Of a stretch of 64,000 nucleotides of DNA, positions 25,717 to 34,296 are shown one piece after another (position 1 is the first letter of the stretch; each line of letters opens with the position of its first letter). Origin of the DNA: an uncultured Collinsella sp. (GTDB lineage Bacteria > Actinomycetota > Coriobacteriia > Coriobacteriales > Coriobacteriaceae); the NCBI GenBank assembly GCA_900540945.1, contig UQHQ01000005.1, forward strand, positions 41,318-105,317, given 5' to 3'. The position numbers and the translations under genes were made by a program. Under the pieces are notes generated by a model that was not told the origin of the DNA, did no database searches, and was given only the letters and a program-made list of their open reading frames with translations.

Positions 25717-27318
25717 TTAGCCCAGACGCGGGAACAGCGGCTCGCCCTTCTCGACGGGCTGACCACCGGCAAGCAGGCCCCAAGCGCAAATGCCCTTGAG
25801 GTCGTCGCTCGCGGCCTCGTCCTCGCACGACAGGCGGCGCAGGGCCTCGGCAGAAGTCTGGGGCATGAGCGGCATCAGCAGGTGAGCGGCAATGCGGATA
25901 GCCTCGAGCAGGTTGTAGATCACAAATGCCAGCTCGTCAGCCTTGGTCTCGTCCTTGGCAAGCGCCCAGGGCTCGGAGTCCTCGATGTAGTGGTTGGCGG
26001 CATGGATGAGCTCCATGACCTCGTCCTTAGCTCCACCGTAATCGAGCACGTCCATCTTGGCCATGTAGCGCTCGACCAGGCCATCGGCGATCTTTGCCAG
26101 CGGGTTTTCGAACGCATCGAACGACGCGGGCTTGGCGGGCGCGCAACCGTCAAAGTACTTGCCGCTCATGTTGAGCGAACGCGAGATAAGGTTGCCCCAG
26201 CTGTTGGCCAGGTCGGCGTTGTAGACCTGCTCCATGCGATCGAAGCTGATGGCACCGTCGGTGCCGGGGACGACGTCGGTCATGAAGTAATAGCGATAGC
26301 CCTCGACGTCCAGCATGTCGATAACGTCCTGCGGAGCGATGGCGTTGCCGCGGCTCTTGGACATCTTCTCGGCCTTGCCGGTCTCGGCATTGCGCACGGT
26401 CAGGAAGCCGTGGGCAAAGACGTGCTCGGGCAGGGCCTCACCGATGGCCATGAGCATGGCGGGCCAAATGACGCAGTGGAAGCGGATGATGTCCTTACCC
26501 ACGATGTGGAACTGCGCGGGCCAACGATAGGCCAGCTCGGCACGCGCCTCGTCGGTGTCGACGCCGTAGCCGACGGCCGTCATATAGTTGAGCAGCGCAT
26601 CGAACCACACGTAGGTCACGTGGCCCTCGTCAAACGGGACCTGAATGCCCCAGTCAAAGCTCGTGCGGCTCACGGAAAGGTCGTTAAGGCCGCCCTCGAC
26701 AAAGCTGCGCACCTCGTTCATGCGGAACGCAGGCTCGACAAAGTCGGGGTGCTCGTCGTAAAGCTTGAGCAGCTTGTCCTGGAAGGCGGAAAGCTTAAAG
26801 AAGTAGGACTCCTCCTGCACGCGCTCAAGCGGACGGTGGCAGTCGGGGCACAGGTGCTGGCCGACGCTGCCGTACTCCTCGTCGCCCTTCTGGACCTGCG
26901 TATCGGTGAAGTAGGTCTCGTCAGGCACGCAATACCAGCCGTCGTAGCTGCCCTTATACAGGTAACCGGACTCCTTCATGCGCTCCCACAGGTACTGCAC
27001 GGCATGATGCTGGCGCGGCTCGGTGGTGCGAATGAAGTCATCGTTGGAAATCTCGAGCTTGCTCCAAAGCTCCTTGAAGTGCGGAGCCTGGCTGTCGGTC
27101 CACTCCTGCGGCGTCATGCCATGCTTGGCTGCGGCCTCGGCGACCTTCTCGCCGTGCTCGTCCATGCCGGTCAGGAACTTAACGTTGTAGCCAGCGGAGC
27201 GGCGATAGCGAGCCTGAACGTCGGCGATGATGGTGGAATAAGCCGTGCCCAGGTGCGGATCGGCGTTGACGTAGTAGATGGGCGTCGTGATAAAGAACGA
27301 AGGCTTGCTTTGATCCAT
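25717..27318 (-). CDS. metG: Methionyl-tRNA synthetase
   Basis: 533 residues. Class I signature TTPIYYVNADPHLGTAYST (11-29), KMSKS at 318-322, WFDALLNYMTA, and a single Cys pair CPDCHRP (157-163) with no second pair. The anticodon-binding helical domain ends the protein; the C-terminal EMAP/Trbp111 dimerisation module is missing, as in many Actinobacteria. Charges initiator and elongator tRNA-Met. Downstream of rsmI, before a strong terminator. Confidence 0.96.
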   Translation of the reverse strand: MDQSKPSFFITTPIYYVNADPHLGTAYSTIIADVQARYRRSAGYNVKFLTGMDEHGEKVAEAAAKHGMTPQEWTDSQAPHFKELWSKLEISNDDFIRTTEPRQHHAVQYLWERMKESGYLYKGSYDGWYCVPDETYFTDTQVQKGDEEYGSVGQHLCPDCHRPLERVQEESYFFKLSAFQDKLLKLYDEHPDFVEPAFRMNEVRSFVEGGLNDLSVSRTSFDWGIQVPFDEGHVTYVWFDALLNYMTAVGYGVDTDEARAELAYRWPAQFHIVGKDIIRFHCVIWPAMLMAIGEALPEHVFAHGFLTVRNAETGKAEKMSKSRGNAIAPQDVIDMLDVEGYRYYFMTDVVPGTDGAISFDRMEQVYNADLANSWGNLISRSLNMSGKYFDGCAPAKPASFDAFENPLAKIADGLVERYMAKMDVLDYGGAKDEVMELIHAANHYIEDSEPWALAKDETKADELAFVIYNLLEAIRIAAHLLMPLMPQTSAEALRRLSCEDEAASDDLKGICAWGLLAGGQPVEKGEPLFPRLG

Positions 27319-27387
27319 GGGGTTTGTCCTCCAGAAAAACGTTGCATACAGGGGATGATTCTAGCGCAAGGGCTGGATATCCTCCAT

Positions 27388-28266
27388 CTATTGCATATCG
27401 AGCACCATGGCATAGACATCGCGCTTGCGGCGCGAATACTTCTGAGACAGGCGCTTGGCCACCGCAGAGGCGGGCTCCCCCTCCTCGAGCGCGGCGCGGA
27501 TATCCTCGCGCAGGGCCTCGTCGGGATCCGCTGCCGCGGCGCCAACCGGTACGATGCCAGCCTCCTCGTCCTCGCTCGGCGGCGCGATGACCAGCGCAAT
27601 CTCGCCCTTTACCTCGCCGCGAGCACGCAGCTCCTCGGCGAGCTGGGCAGCGGGCCCGCGCAAGACCTCCTCGTGCAGCTTGGTGAGTTCGCGGCAGACG
27701 GCAACCTCACGCTGGGGAAAGACCTCCGCCACGGCCTCGAGCGTCGCCACGATGCGATGTGGAGACTCGTAGAAGATGAGCGCGCCGGGTACTACGGCAA
27801 GGCGCTGCAAACGGCGCACGCGGTCGCCGTGCTTTCGGTCCAAAAAGCCCTCGAAGAAAAAATGCTCGCAGGGAATGCCGGACGAAACGAGCGCCGTGAC
27901 GCAAGCAGAGGGCCCGGGAATAACTTCTACGGGCACATCGGCCTCACGCGCTGCCTCGACCAGCACCTGGCCGGGGTCGGACACACTCGGCATGCCGGCG
28001 TCCGAGGCAAAGGCGAGGGTCTCCCCCGCCAGCAGGCGGTCGACCAGGCCGGCGGCGCGACTGGCGATCACATTCTCGTCGCAACGGACAAGCGGCTTGG
28101 AAATGCCCAGGTGCATCAGCAGCTTTGACGTCACACGCGTGTCTTCGCAGCAAATGGCATCGGCGGCGGCAAAGGCCTCGCCAACGCGCGGGGACAGGTC
28201 GCCCAGGTTGCCGATGGGCGTGCCGACCACATAGAGTTTGCCCGTATGGGCGCTGTTTTGCGTCAT
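27388..28266 (-). CDS. rsmI: 16S rRNA (cytidine1402-2'-O)-methyltransferase RsmI
   Basis: 292 residues, family length. N-terminal KLYVVGTPIGNLGDLSPR, then CEDTRVTSKLL, FASDAGMPSVSDPG, VIPGPSACVTAL, and YESPHRIVATL are the tetrapyrrole-methylase-fold signatures of RsmI. The C-terminal part (SAVAKRLSQKYSRRKRDVY) is the HTH-like tail. Starts 6 bases after the GH5-like gene, so both are likely cotranscribed. Confidence 0.96.
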   Translation of the reverse strand: MTQNSAHTGKLYVVGTPIGNLGDLSPRVGEAFAAADAICCEDTRVTSKLLMHLGISKPLVRCDENVIASRAAGLVDRLLAGETLAFASDAGMPSVSDPGQVLVEAAREADVPVEVIPGPSACVTALVSSGIPCEHFFFEGFLDRKHGDRVRRLQRLAVVPGALIFYESPHRIVATLEAVAEVFPQREVAVCRELTKLHEEVLRGPAAQLAEELRARGEVKGEIALVIAPPSEDEEAGIVPVGAAAADPDEALREDIRAALEEGEPASAVAKRLSQKYSRRKRDVYAMVLDMQ

Positions 28267-28272
28267 ATCAAC

Positions 28273-29334
28273 CTATTCAATCATGCCGCGCTCGAGCGTA
28301 CCGAGTGCCGCGCGGGCGTCCCATGCTGCAATGCGCTTCTCGGTCTTCCACGTTTGGAAGAACCAACCGGCAGCCGGCGCAAACGAAGCCAGCTGGTTGG
28401 CGATAAACACGCGCTCGTAGGCATTGCGGCCCTCGGGCGTAACCGACGAGTTGGCAAAGATCGCCGCGCCCGACCATTCGCCCACCAGCACGGGGAACCC
28501 TGTCGAGATCGCTTCTTTAAGCTCGCGCTTGTTACGCGAAATCGCCGTCGTCAGCCCGCGGGGGCTCGTGATGTCGAGCGCATACTCGTCGCGGTAATGG
28601 TACAGGTGAAGGTCCATGTAGACGTTCTTGTACTTGGCACCGCGCATAAAATGCTTCCACTCGCTGGGATGCCCCGAAGACGAGAAGACGACGATCTTAT
28701 CCTCGGGCATATACGAACGGACGAGCTCGTAGGCATCGCGATAGAAATTGCGCAAGTAGTGGGCCGGAATTCCATCCGTCATGGTAAAGAGGCTCTTGCG
28801 GACGCTCATCTGCGGCGTGTCCAGCAGCTCAATGCCCAGCAGGCTCTCGGCCTCGCCGTAGCGATCGGCCAAGCGCTCGAGCACGTCGAGTGCGACATGA
28901 CGGCCGTTGGTGGACGAATGCCACTCGGCAGCAGCCTCCGGCGTGGTGGGCGAATCGTTGGAATCGCCCTGGCCACCGGGCACCGTCGCCAGATCGAGCA
29001 GCACGCGGATGTCGTACTTGGCAGCCCACTCAATTGCACGGTCGATGTAGTCGACAACCGAGATGTAGGACGCATCGGACTCCTGCGAACCAAAGGCATA
29101 CCAGGGCACCGGCAGACGCACGGCATTGAGACCAATCTGCGCCATGCGGCGAAAATCGTCCTCACTCACAAACGTCTCGTAATGACGGCGCATGCGCTCG
29201 TTATAGGCGGCGGTGCCCATGGCCTCCTGCAGCTCGGCCGCGTTGGATGCACCGGTCGCCGCGTATAGAGACGGGGTCACCCAAGGCTCGGGAATAAACC
29301 AGCCAGAGAGATTAACGCCGAGTATCCTCTCCAT
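28273..29334 (-). CDS. GH5-like (exo-beta-1,3-glucanase type) protein with altered active site
   Basis: 353 residues from ATG 29334 (GAAGGGGG upstream); the longer frame to 29451 is rejected. The TIM-barrel landmarks of GH5/GH5_9 are in order: GVNLSGWF, GLNAVRLPVPW (68-78), IRVLLDL, GIELLDTPQ (167-175), YMDLHLYHY, and nucleophile motif VLVGEWSGA with Glu286. The acid/base Glu of the usual NEP is replaced (DTP), and DLHGAPG reads DLATVPG. No signal peptide, so cytoplasmic. It may be inactive or act on another substrate. Confidence 0.85.
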   Translation of the reverse strand: MERILGVNLSGWFIPEPWVTPSLYAATGASNAAELQEAMGTAAYNERMRRHYETFVSEDDFRRMAQIGLNAVRLPVPWYAFGSQESDASYISVVDYIDRAIEWAAKYDIRVLLDLATVPGGQGDSNDSPTTPEAAAEWHSSTNGRHVALDVLERLADRYGEAESLLGIELLDTPQMSVRKSLFTMTDGIPAHYLRNFYRDAYELVRSYMPEDKIVVFSSSGHPSEWKHFMRGAKYKNVYMDLHLYHYRDEYALDITSPRGLTTAISRNKRELKEAISTGFPVLVGEWSGAAIFANSSVTPEGRNAYERVFIANQLASFAPAAGWFFQTWKTEKRIAAWDARAALGTLERGMIE

Positions 29335-29527
29335 CACTGCCCCCTTCGGATCGTGCAGGCCAAACCTGCATCGTATTGCATAGGAAAAGTATCGTTTTGA
29401 GTATACCCGCGCGTGCGGACAGACGACCGAACGGTCTGTAAAGTGGCGCAAAAGCGGGAGGAATGTCTGGGGCGAGCGGGGTCAAGATGACGTACCGAGA
29501 TGCGCATACACGCCGAGGGCAGGCGCC
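29335..29527. other. Spacer upstream of the GH5-like gene
   Basis: No gene or repeat recognised. The promoter of the GH5-rsmI-metG group should be here; no clear -10/-35 pair was found. Confidence 0.4.
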
Positions 29528-29573
29528 GGAAAGCGCATTCCATTCTTTCGCTCAATAATGGGATGCGCTTTCC
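29528..29573. repeat. Long hairpin next to the tRNA-Phe 3' stub
   Basis: 17-base stem GGAAAGCGCATTCCATT with AATGGGATGCGCTTTCC (one G-T pair) and a 12-base loop; lies where other tRNA-linked units have their inverted T-arm. Confidence 0.65.
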
Positions 29574-29576
29574 GCG

Positions 29577-29814
29577 GGTCCACATAAAAGAAAAGGACCC
29601 CTTTGCAGAGGTCCTAGTCAATTCAAGGTGGCGGGGAAGGGAATCGCGTCCGCGCGCTGCGCGGACGGACCGCTGCGGCGCCTGCGCGCCTTGCGAGCTA
29701 CGCTGGAAAACGCTTGCGCGTTTCCTCAGCTCCGCGCCCTCACGGGGTTCGATTCCGTGCATGGTCCACATAAAAGAAAAGGACCCCTTTGCAGAGGTCC
29801 TAGTCAATTCAAGG

Positions 29815-29832
<18 letters not shown>
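29577..29832. repeat. tRNA-Phe-linked unit: 70-base perfect direct repeat flanking a hairpin element
   Basis: 29577-29646 and 29763-29832 are identical over 70 bases (offset 186) and contain the tRNA terminator plus the tRNA-Phe 3' end up to the T-loop. Between them are GTCCGCG...CGCGGAC, GGAAAACGC-TTG-CGCGTTTCC, and an inverted T-arm GGTTCGATTCC (29746-29756) of the Phe type. Confidence 0.85.
29772..29802 (-). terminator. Terminator of tRNA-Phe
   Basis: Stem AGGACCTCT/AGGGGTCCT with GCAA loop and TTTTCTTTT tail on the minus strand; an identical copy sits 186 bases further downstream. Confidence 0.88.
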
Positions 29833-29887
<55 letters not shown>

Positions 29888-30022
29888 ATTTGAGGTGTGC
29901 CTTGTTTCAAGGCTTGATTAGTATAACCAAGGACGCGCTCCGGTCAACCGAGAATTTGAAAAAAGTTTTTGAGCACGGCGCCAGCCACAAGGCCGACCCT
30001 ATAGAACAGCACGTTAGAGACA

Positions 30023-30307
30023 TCAACCCACCGCAAGAAGTTTTTCGCTCAAGGCTGCACGGGCAAACTCACTTGGCGTCATTCCTTCAGCCGCCGCCCG
30101 ACGACGAATCGCCTCCTTCATCCCTAGGGGAATCTTGACCGATAGCGTTGCCGTCCCTTCGCTTGAGAGCGGAGGCCGCCCGTGCACGATCCCCCCAACG
30201 GTATGCTCGCCGTCCGGAAACCCGCCATGCTCGTACGACTCGCACCACGCGTCAATCATTTCATCCGTTACAACCTGACCATTGGCAGCCGTATACGCCT
30301 TGCTCAT
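30023..30307 (-). CDS. Ribbon-helix-helix antitoxin (CopG/BrnA-like)
   Basis: 94 residues from the ATG at 30307, with AGAGGGG 6 bases upstream. N-terminal region DEMIDAWCESYEHGGFPDG, then a short linker ending GRPPLSSEG, then a C-terminal RHH fold: strand TLSVKIPLG, helices MKEAIRRRAAAEG and TPSEFARAALSEKLL. Its start overlaps the toxin stop by one base (TGATG), so translation is coupled. Expected to bind the toxin through the N-terminal part and the operon promoter through the RHH dimer. Confidence 0.82.
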   Translation of the reverse strand: MSKAYTAANGQVVTDEMIDAWCESYEHGGFPDGEHTVGGIVHGRPPLSSEGTATLSVKIPLGMKEAIRRRAAAEGMTPSEFARAALSEKLLAVG

Positions 30308-30574
30308 CATCGACCCCTCTGCCGAGCTTGCTCGATCTCTTGCCAAAATTTCTTCTGAACCGGAGACAGGGCATGAATAATGAGCCATCCACGAATTAGT
30401 TCGACTGCAACAAGTTCCATACTTCGACCATCTGGAAGCCATCCAATGGCAAGCCATCTCGGCGGCTCGTCCTCCGACTCGCGGCGAATGCACTCAGTAA
30501 CCGCGAACCAGGCACTAAGCACTTTCTTTTCCGTCAAGTGTTTTTTTGGCGTTGGGATGGATCTCAACATCCAT
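30307..30574 (-). pseudogene. BrnT-like toxin with frame break in an A7 run
   Basis: A good GGAGGAG site 7 bases upstream points to ATG 30574, which reads MDVEIHPNAKK and then goes out of frame at seven A (30547-30541 read on minus), stopping soon after. Removing one A joins it to the long frame HLTEKKVLSAWFAVTECI...WLAIGWLPDGRSMELVAVELIRGW, giving an 88-residue protein of BrnT/actinobacterial toxin type. The open frame from ATG 30570 (87 residues) lacks the proper start spacing. Either a sequencing error, an inactivated toxin, or slippage-controlled expression. Confidence 0.65.
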
Positions 30575-30632
30575 GCATCTTCTCCTCCATCTTACCCAAT
30601 TTCGTATGACGAAAGTCCGCTGTCGCCAATTC

Positions 30633-30992
30633 TTACGCCGGCACTTGTTGAAAGGCGGGAGGTGTAGCGAGGATTGAAGGGCGTTCCAGCACCGCCCAGG
30701 CACCGGGACAGGAACACATGCGCCAAGGACGGACGTTTTCGTAGCATGCGAGGATGCTGCCGTTGCGGTCGATAAAAGCAATGTCGATGGGGTAGGCCAT
30801 AAAGCAGGTGTGGACCGAAGAGCAGCGTGGGAACGCCATGACGAGCGGCAACCCGTTGGCGGCAATCGGAGACCGTCCCAGCATGCCGCGCAGGCGCACG
30901 GCAAACGACTCCGCCACCACAAACTCGGCAGGCGCCCAACCCAGCCTGTTGAGCGCCCGCGCGTAGGCAATGTAGGATGAGGCCGCGGTCAC
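30633..30992 (-). CDS. DUF192 family protein
   Basis: 119 residues from a GTG at 30992 that overlaps the preceding stop (ATGTGA), so coupled to the pilus operon. DUF192 core: FAVRLRGMLGR, FPRCSSVHTCFMAYPIDIAFIDRNG split around conserved His/Cys and Asp, CYENVRPWRMC. The family is small, single-domain and of unknown biochemical role; a link to cell-surface systems is suggested only by position at the end of the tad operon. No signal peptide is visible. Confidence 0.82.
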   Translation of the reverse strand: MTAASSYIAYARALNRLGWAPAEFVVAESFAVRLRGMLGRSPIAANGLPLVMAFPRCSSVHTCFMAYPIDIAFIDRNGSILACYENVRPWRMCSCPGAWAVLERPSILATPPAFQQVPA

Positions 30993-31465
30993 ATAACCAC
31001 CCCCGGACGCCACGGATCGACCGTCACTGCGCGCTCGTGCGACAACTTTGCCGGTGCCCCCAGCGAAACGCCGGCGATGCTGAGCGAGCTCGGCCACGGC
31101 TCGTAGCGCATGGTACAGGTATAGGTCCTAAACGTGCCGGAGAGCGAAAGCAGACCGCCATCCGATGTCGTCGCACCCTGCTCGCTCGAGACCTCAATCT
31201 GCAAGTCATAGCCTTCCATGGCATGTTGGATCTGAGCCTGAACGGTCGCGGAGGCATCGATGGAGCTGTCATCGCCCTCCCCGCTCGGCGCCACGGCATG
31301 CGCTAGCACGATATCGGGCACCACGCGATCGAAGCGCGCGACCGCGTCGGCAAAGACCATGACGTTGTACACGATAAGCGCCAGAACCAGCAGGACGGGC
31401 GTGACCACGGCCATCTCGACCGTCGCCTGGGCGCGCTCCTCGCACAGGCGCGTGCGGATGCCCAT
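30989..31465 (-). CDS. TadE-like pseudopilin
   Basis: 158 residues from ATG 31465, overlapping the TadG-like stop as TAATG. Short cytoplasmic start EERAQATVEMAVVTPVLL runs directly into one hydrophobic helix (about 18-38), the TadE-type signature with conserved Glu at +5 of the presumed prepilin cleavage site, followed by an extracellular domain with one Cys-containing strand (TYTCTMRY). Minor pilin or assembly factor of the Flp pilus. Confidence 0.85.
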   Translation of the reverse strand: MGIRTRLCEERAQATVEMAVVTPVLLVLALIVYNVMVFADAVARFDRVVPDIVLAHAVAPSGEGDDSSIDASATVQAQIQHAMEGYDLQIEVSSEQGATTSDGGLLSLSGTFRTYTCTMRYEPWPSSLSIAGVSLGAPAKLSHERAVTVDPWRPGVVM

Positions 31466-33630
31466 TACGACCCACCGCCCAGGGCACCCGCCAGTGTGGC
31501 GACATCGACGGTAAGTGGGATGGAACCGCCGCCGGGCAGCGGAATCTCCGCAAGCGTGAACACCGTGCCGCTGATGGTGCGCTCGACTTGATATTCCAGC
31601 GCCTCGCAAAGCGCCTTGGGGTCGGTCACGCCCAGCGGAATACTTCGTAGCTTGTCCTGCACTTTAGAAAGACCTGTGATGTCAGACCCCGGGCTCTTGA
31701 TGACATTGGCGGTGTCGGTCAGTACCGGCTTTCGTAGGCGCAAGTCGCACGGCTCCAAGCCCAGCGCCGCCACGGACGCCGAAACGGTATCGCCGAGCCA
31801 CGACGCAATGGAGCCCAACGCACCGCTGCCCCCTCCCAGGCCATCGATCATCTCGCCCATGAGCTCGTCAGCCGAGCCTTGGATGTCTCCGTATCCCACA
31901 AGCAGCCGTCCCCAAACATCCATGACGCCATCGAGTACACCGGCAACACCGCCCGAACGCTCCTCCAACGTCGAGAAAAACCGCGAGAGAACGTTGTTCT
32001 GCGCCGTCGCGTCATCGGGTGCCAGTACCGCAGCAGAGATAGCACCGCGCTCGCCAAGCCTGACCGCCGCGTTAAACGAAGAGCTGAGCTCATCGGGGCT
32101 CGAGATGGCACCCGAAACCGCAAAGGCGACCACGCCATTGCGACCGGGCGGAGCGATACGCGGACGCTCGCCCGAAAGCGCTTTAATGGCCTCGTCAAAC
32201 GCATTGCCCGCACGGTCAGCCTCGTCCTCGGTCTGGCACATGAGCTCGAGCTCTTTGTTGCGGCATTCGACGTAGTCTTCCAGAGCGCCTTTGAACTCAT
32301 CAAAGTGGTACTCGAAGCCGTTTTCGATAGAAGTCGAAGGAGCCGCAACGGCGCCGAGCGACGAAACACCAAAATGGCATCTGTTGCATTTGTCCTGCCC
32401 GTCATAAGCAGCGACCGAGGCTAGCCCGCCTGGCGTCCCTTTCTTATAGTTGGGGCAGCTCGTTCCATAATGCAGATACGTTTTGCCATCGTTGGTACTA
32501 GTTGGCCACGCCGCATCGGTATAGAGTTCCGTCGCTCGCACCTCGTCAGTGTTGCGCGGCAACAACGGAATATAGGAAGTGGTCCGGTCTCCGTCTTCGG
32601 TTATATATGCGCGATTGACCTCTGCGCTCGCATAGGTATAGAACGCCTTGCGCGCCGCCGACTCCGCCTTCGTCTCGACGCTTGAGCCTTGAGGCGCCTC
32701 GTTTGCAAGGCGCAAGCGGTAATAGGCCTTCGCGCGATCGAGCGCCACTTGCGGCTCCCATGTGACGCTCGAGGCATAGTGCGGATTCTCAATATCCGAA
32801 AGCTTCGCCAAACTCCTCGCGCGTTCCCACATGCATGAGCAACTGCCGACCGAAGCCGGATCCGACCCGCCGCAATCCGCAAGCCAGGCGCGCTCTTTTG
32901 CTTTCGCCGTCTCCTCCGAGGCCTTCTGCAGCTCATCTGCTGCGCGTTCCAGATCTTTCGATGTGTCTTTAATGACATCGGTCGAGATCTCGGACCCCTC
33001 GAGCGCAACGAAATCCGACTCGGACGTCCTGGGCACGGCAAGCGCCGTACCGGTATAGGTCGCACCCTCGGTATCCTGCGCCGACACGGCCTGCGTAGCT
33101 CGCGCGGCAACCAGATACGGTAGAGCCGTCTCGATTTTCTGCAGGCCCTTGGAGGCGCTTTTGGCAAACTTATTGCGCGTTTTAATGATCTCGATCCCCG
33201 TGTCGACCATATCGCCCGCGGCAAGCTCGGCACCCGGAATAAGGATGGCGACCAAGCCGGTGCCGATCGTGGCAAACCCCGCTAGGCCCAAGCTCAATAT
33301 GCTCGCATCCACCACTGTCGCAGCCGTATGGTAGGACGCCACCACATTGGCGCCTGCCAGCGCGCCGCTATCGGCAGCCGCCTGGGTGTCCCCCGCGCGC
33401 GACATGCTCCATATCGCCGCCGCCGACGAAAACAGCAACGTGAGCACCACCAAGATGACCACCGCAGAGGAGAGCGTGGTATAGGCACCGTCTTCGATAA
33501 ACAGGTCGATCCCGGCTCGACCCATAAAGCCGCCTCGCTTGCAGCGAGCACGCGGTCGGCAACGGCCCGCAAGCCCCCTCGTCACCTTCAACAGGCAGCG
33601 CTTAATCCCATGCAGCAATCCATGAATCAT
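31465..33630 (-). CDS. tadG: TadG-like pilus-associated protein
   Basis: 721 residues from ATG 33630, which has GGAGGGAG 4-5 bases upstream and overlaps the previous gene by 29 bases. Arg/Lys-rich cytoplasmic N-terminus, one membrane helix (about 56-76, AVVILVVLTLLFSSAAAIW), then the TadG hallmark RAGDTQAAADSGALAGANVVAS. A second hydrophobic stretch is near 100-130. The long extracellular part has alpha-rich repeats and ten or so Cys (DCGGSDPASVGSCSC, CPNY, CNRCHFG) that may form disulfides or a metal knuckle. Large for the family. Confidence 0.85.
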   Translation of the reverse strand: MIHGLLHGIKRCLLKVTRGLAGRCRPRARCKRGGFMGRAGIDLFIEDGAYTTLSSAVVILVVLTLLFSSAAAIWSMSRAGDTQAAADSGALAGANVVASYHTAATVVDASILSLGLAGFATIGTGLVAILIPGAELAAGDMVDTGIEIIKTRNKFAKSASKGLQKIETALPYLVAARATQAVSAQDTEGATYTGTALAVPRTSESDFVALEGSEISTDVIKDTSKDLERAADELQKASEETAKAKERAWLADCGGSDPASVGSCSCMWERARSLAKLSDIENPHYASSVTWEPQVALDRAKAYYRLRLANEAPQGSSVETKAESAARKAFYTYASAEVNRAYITEDGDRTTSYIPLLPRNTDEVRATELYTDAAWPTSTNDGKTYLHYGTSCPNYKKGTPGGLASVAAYDGQDKCNRCHFGVSSLGAVAAPSTSIENGFEYHFDEFKGALEDYVECRNKELELMCQTEDEADRAGNAFDEAIKALSGERPRIAPPGRNGVVAFAVSGAISSPDELSSSFNAAVRLGERGAISAAVLAPDDATAQNNVLSRFFSTLEERSGGVAGVLDGVMDVWGRLLVGYGDIQGSADELMGEMIDGLGGGSGALGSIASWLGDTVSASVAALGLEPCDLRLRKPVLTDTANVIKSPGSDITGLSKVQDKLRSIPLGVTDPKALCEALEYQVERTISGTVFTLAEIPLPGGGSIPLTVDVATLAGALGGGS

Positions 33631-34102
33631 AATCTCCCTCCAGCCACTCGGGACGCGATCGATACGAGACGTCGACCTTAAGCTCGACATAGCCGTTTTG
33701 GCCTGCGCTACCCATAGCCTGCGCAAACGCACCGATCACGGGCAGCGGTTTAACCTCGCCGGTAACGGAAACGGACGAGACGCCGCCCGCATCGGCCCGA
33801 CCAAGCTCGATATCCCACGACAGGGGCCCGCCGGCATGGAAAATCGAAACGTCGGGAACCGCGGCAAGACGGCGGCGGGCAAACTCCTTAATATCCTCGT
33901 CATCCCCCACCGTCGTCGTGGTCATGAGCCGCGCGGTCTCGGCGGCGGCAGACTCCATGACCGCGCGTGTATAGAGCAGGCACACCGGCTGCAGCGCCAA
34001 CAGGACGAGCGTCAGAAACGTCGGCAGTAGGAATGCCGCCTCGACCGTAGACTGCGCCCGGTCCTCGCGCGTGACATCAATAGAGCACGATGTCCTTAGC
34101 AC
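33602..34102 (-). CDS. tadE: TadE family pseudopilin
   Basis: 166 residues if started at GTG 34102, the first start that keeps only the family part; the ribosome site is weak and coupling with the preceding gene (stop at 34077) is likely. EDRAQSTVEAAFLLPTFLTLVLLALQ is the TadE N-terminal cleavage site plus helix. The extracellular part is beta-rich with the RSRPEWLEGDYDSW end. Fourth-from-last gene of the tad operon. Confidence 0.82.
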   Translation of the reverse strand: MLRTSCSIDVTREDRAQSTVEAAFLLPTFLTLVLLALQPVCLLYTRAVMESAAAETARLMTTTTVGDDEDIKEFARRRLAAVPDVSIFHAGGPLSWDIELGRADAGGVSSVSVTGEVKPLPVIGAFAQAMGSAGQNGYVELKVDVSYRSRPEWLEGDYDSWIAAWD

Positions 34103-34295
34103 CCGCAGCAGCGTCGACAACCGATGTCGAGGTGACGCCGTGAGACGCCGTCCTCTCGACCAGCGCCGCCAAGCGCCCATCGGCACCGGCACGCCAAAGC
34201 CCTGCGATCGCCAGCACGATGGAAAGCAGTGCCACCGTGACGATGGCGTATTCGACCGTTGCCTGGGCAGATTCCTCACGCAGGACATCATGCAT
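34077..34295 (-). CDS. Small TadE/Flp-like pilin subunit
   Basis: 72 residues, ATG 34295 with GGAGGGG 7 bases upstream. REESAQATVEYAIVTVALLSIVLAIAGLW is a prepilin-type segment with Glu at +5 and one helix, followed by only about 40 residues. Size and start resemble both Flp pilins and truncated TadE proteins. Lies between the 187-residue gene and tadE. Confidence 0.78.
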   Translation of the reverse strand: MHDVLREESAQATVEYAIVTVALLSIVLAIAGLWRAGADGRLAALVERTASHGVTSTSVVDAAAGAKDIVLY

Positions 34296-34296
34296 T

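Noticed and set aside
25639..28128. 829-residue open frame on plus across metG and rsmI
   Set aside because: Spans two well-supported minus-strand genes and their spacer; an effect of high GC and codon bias.
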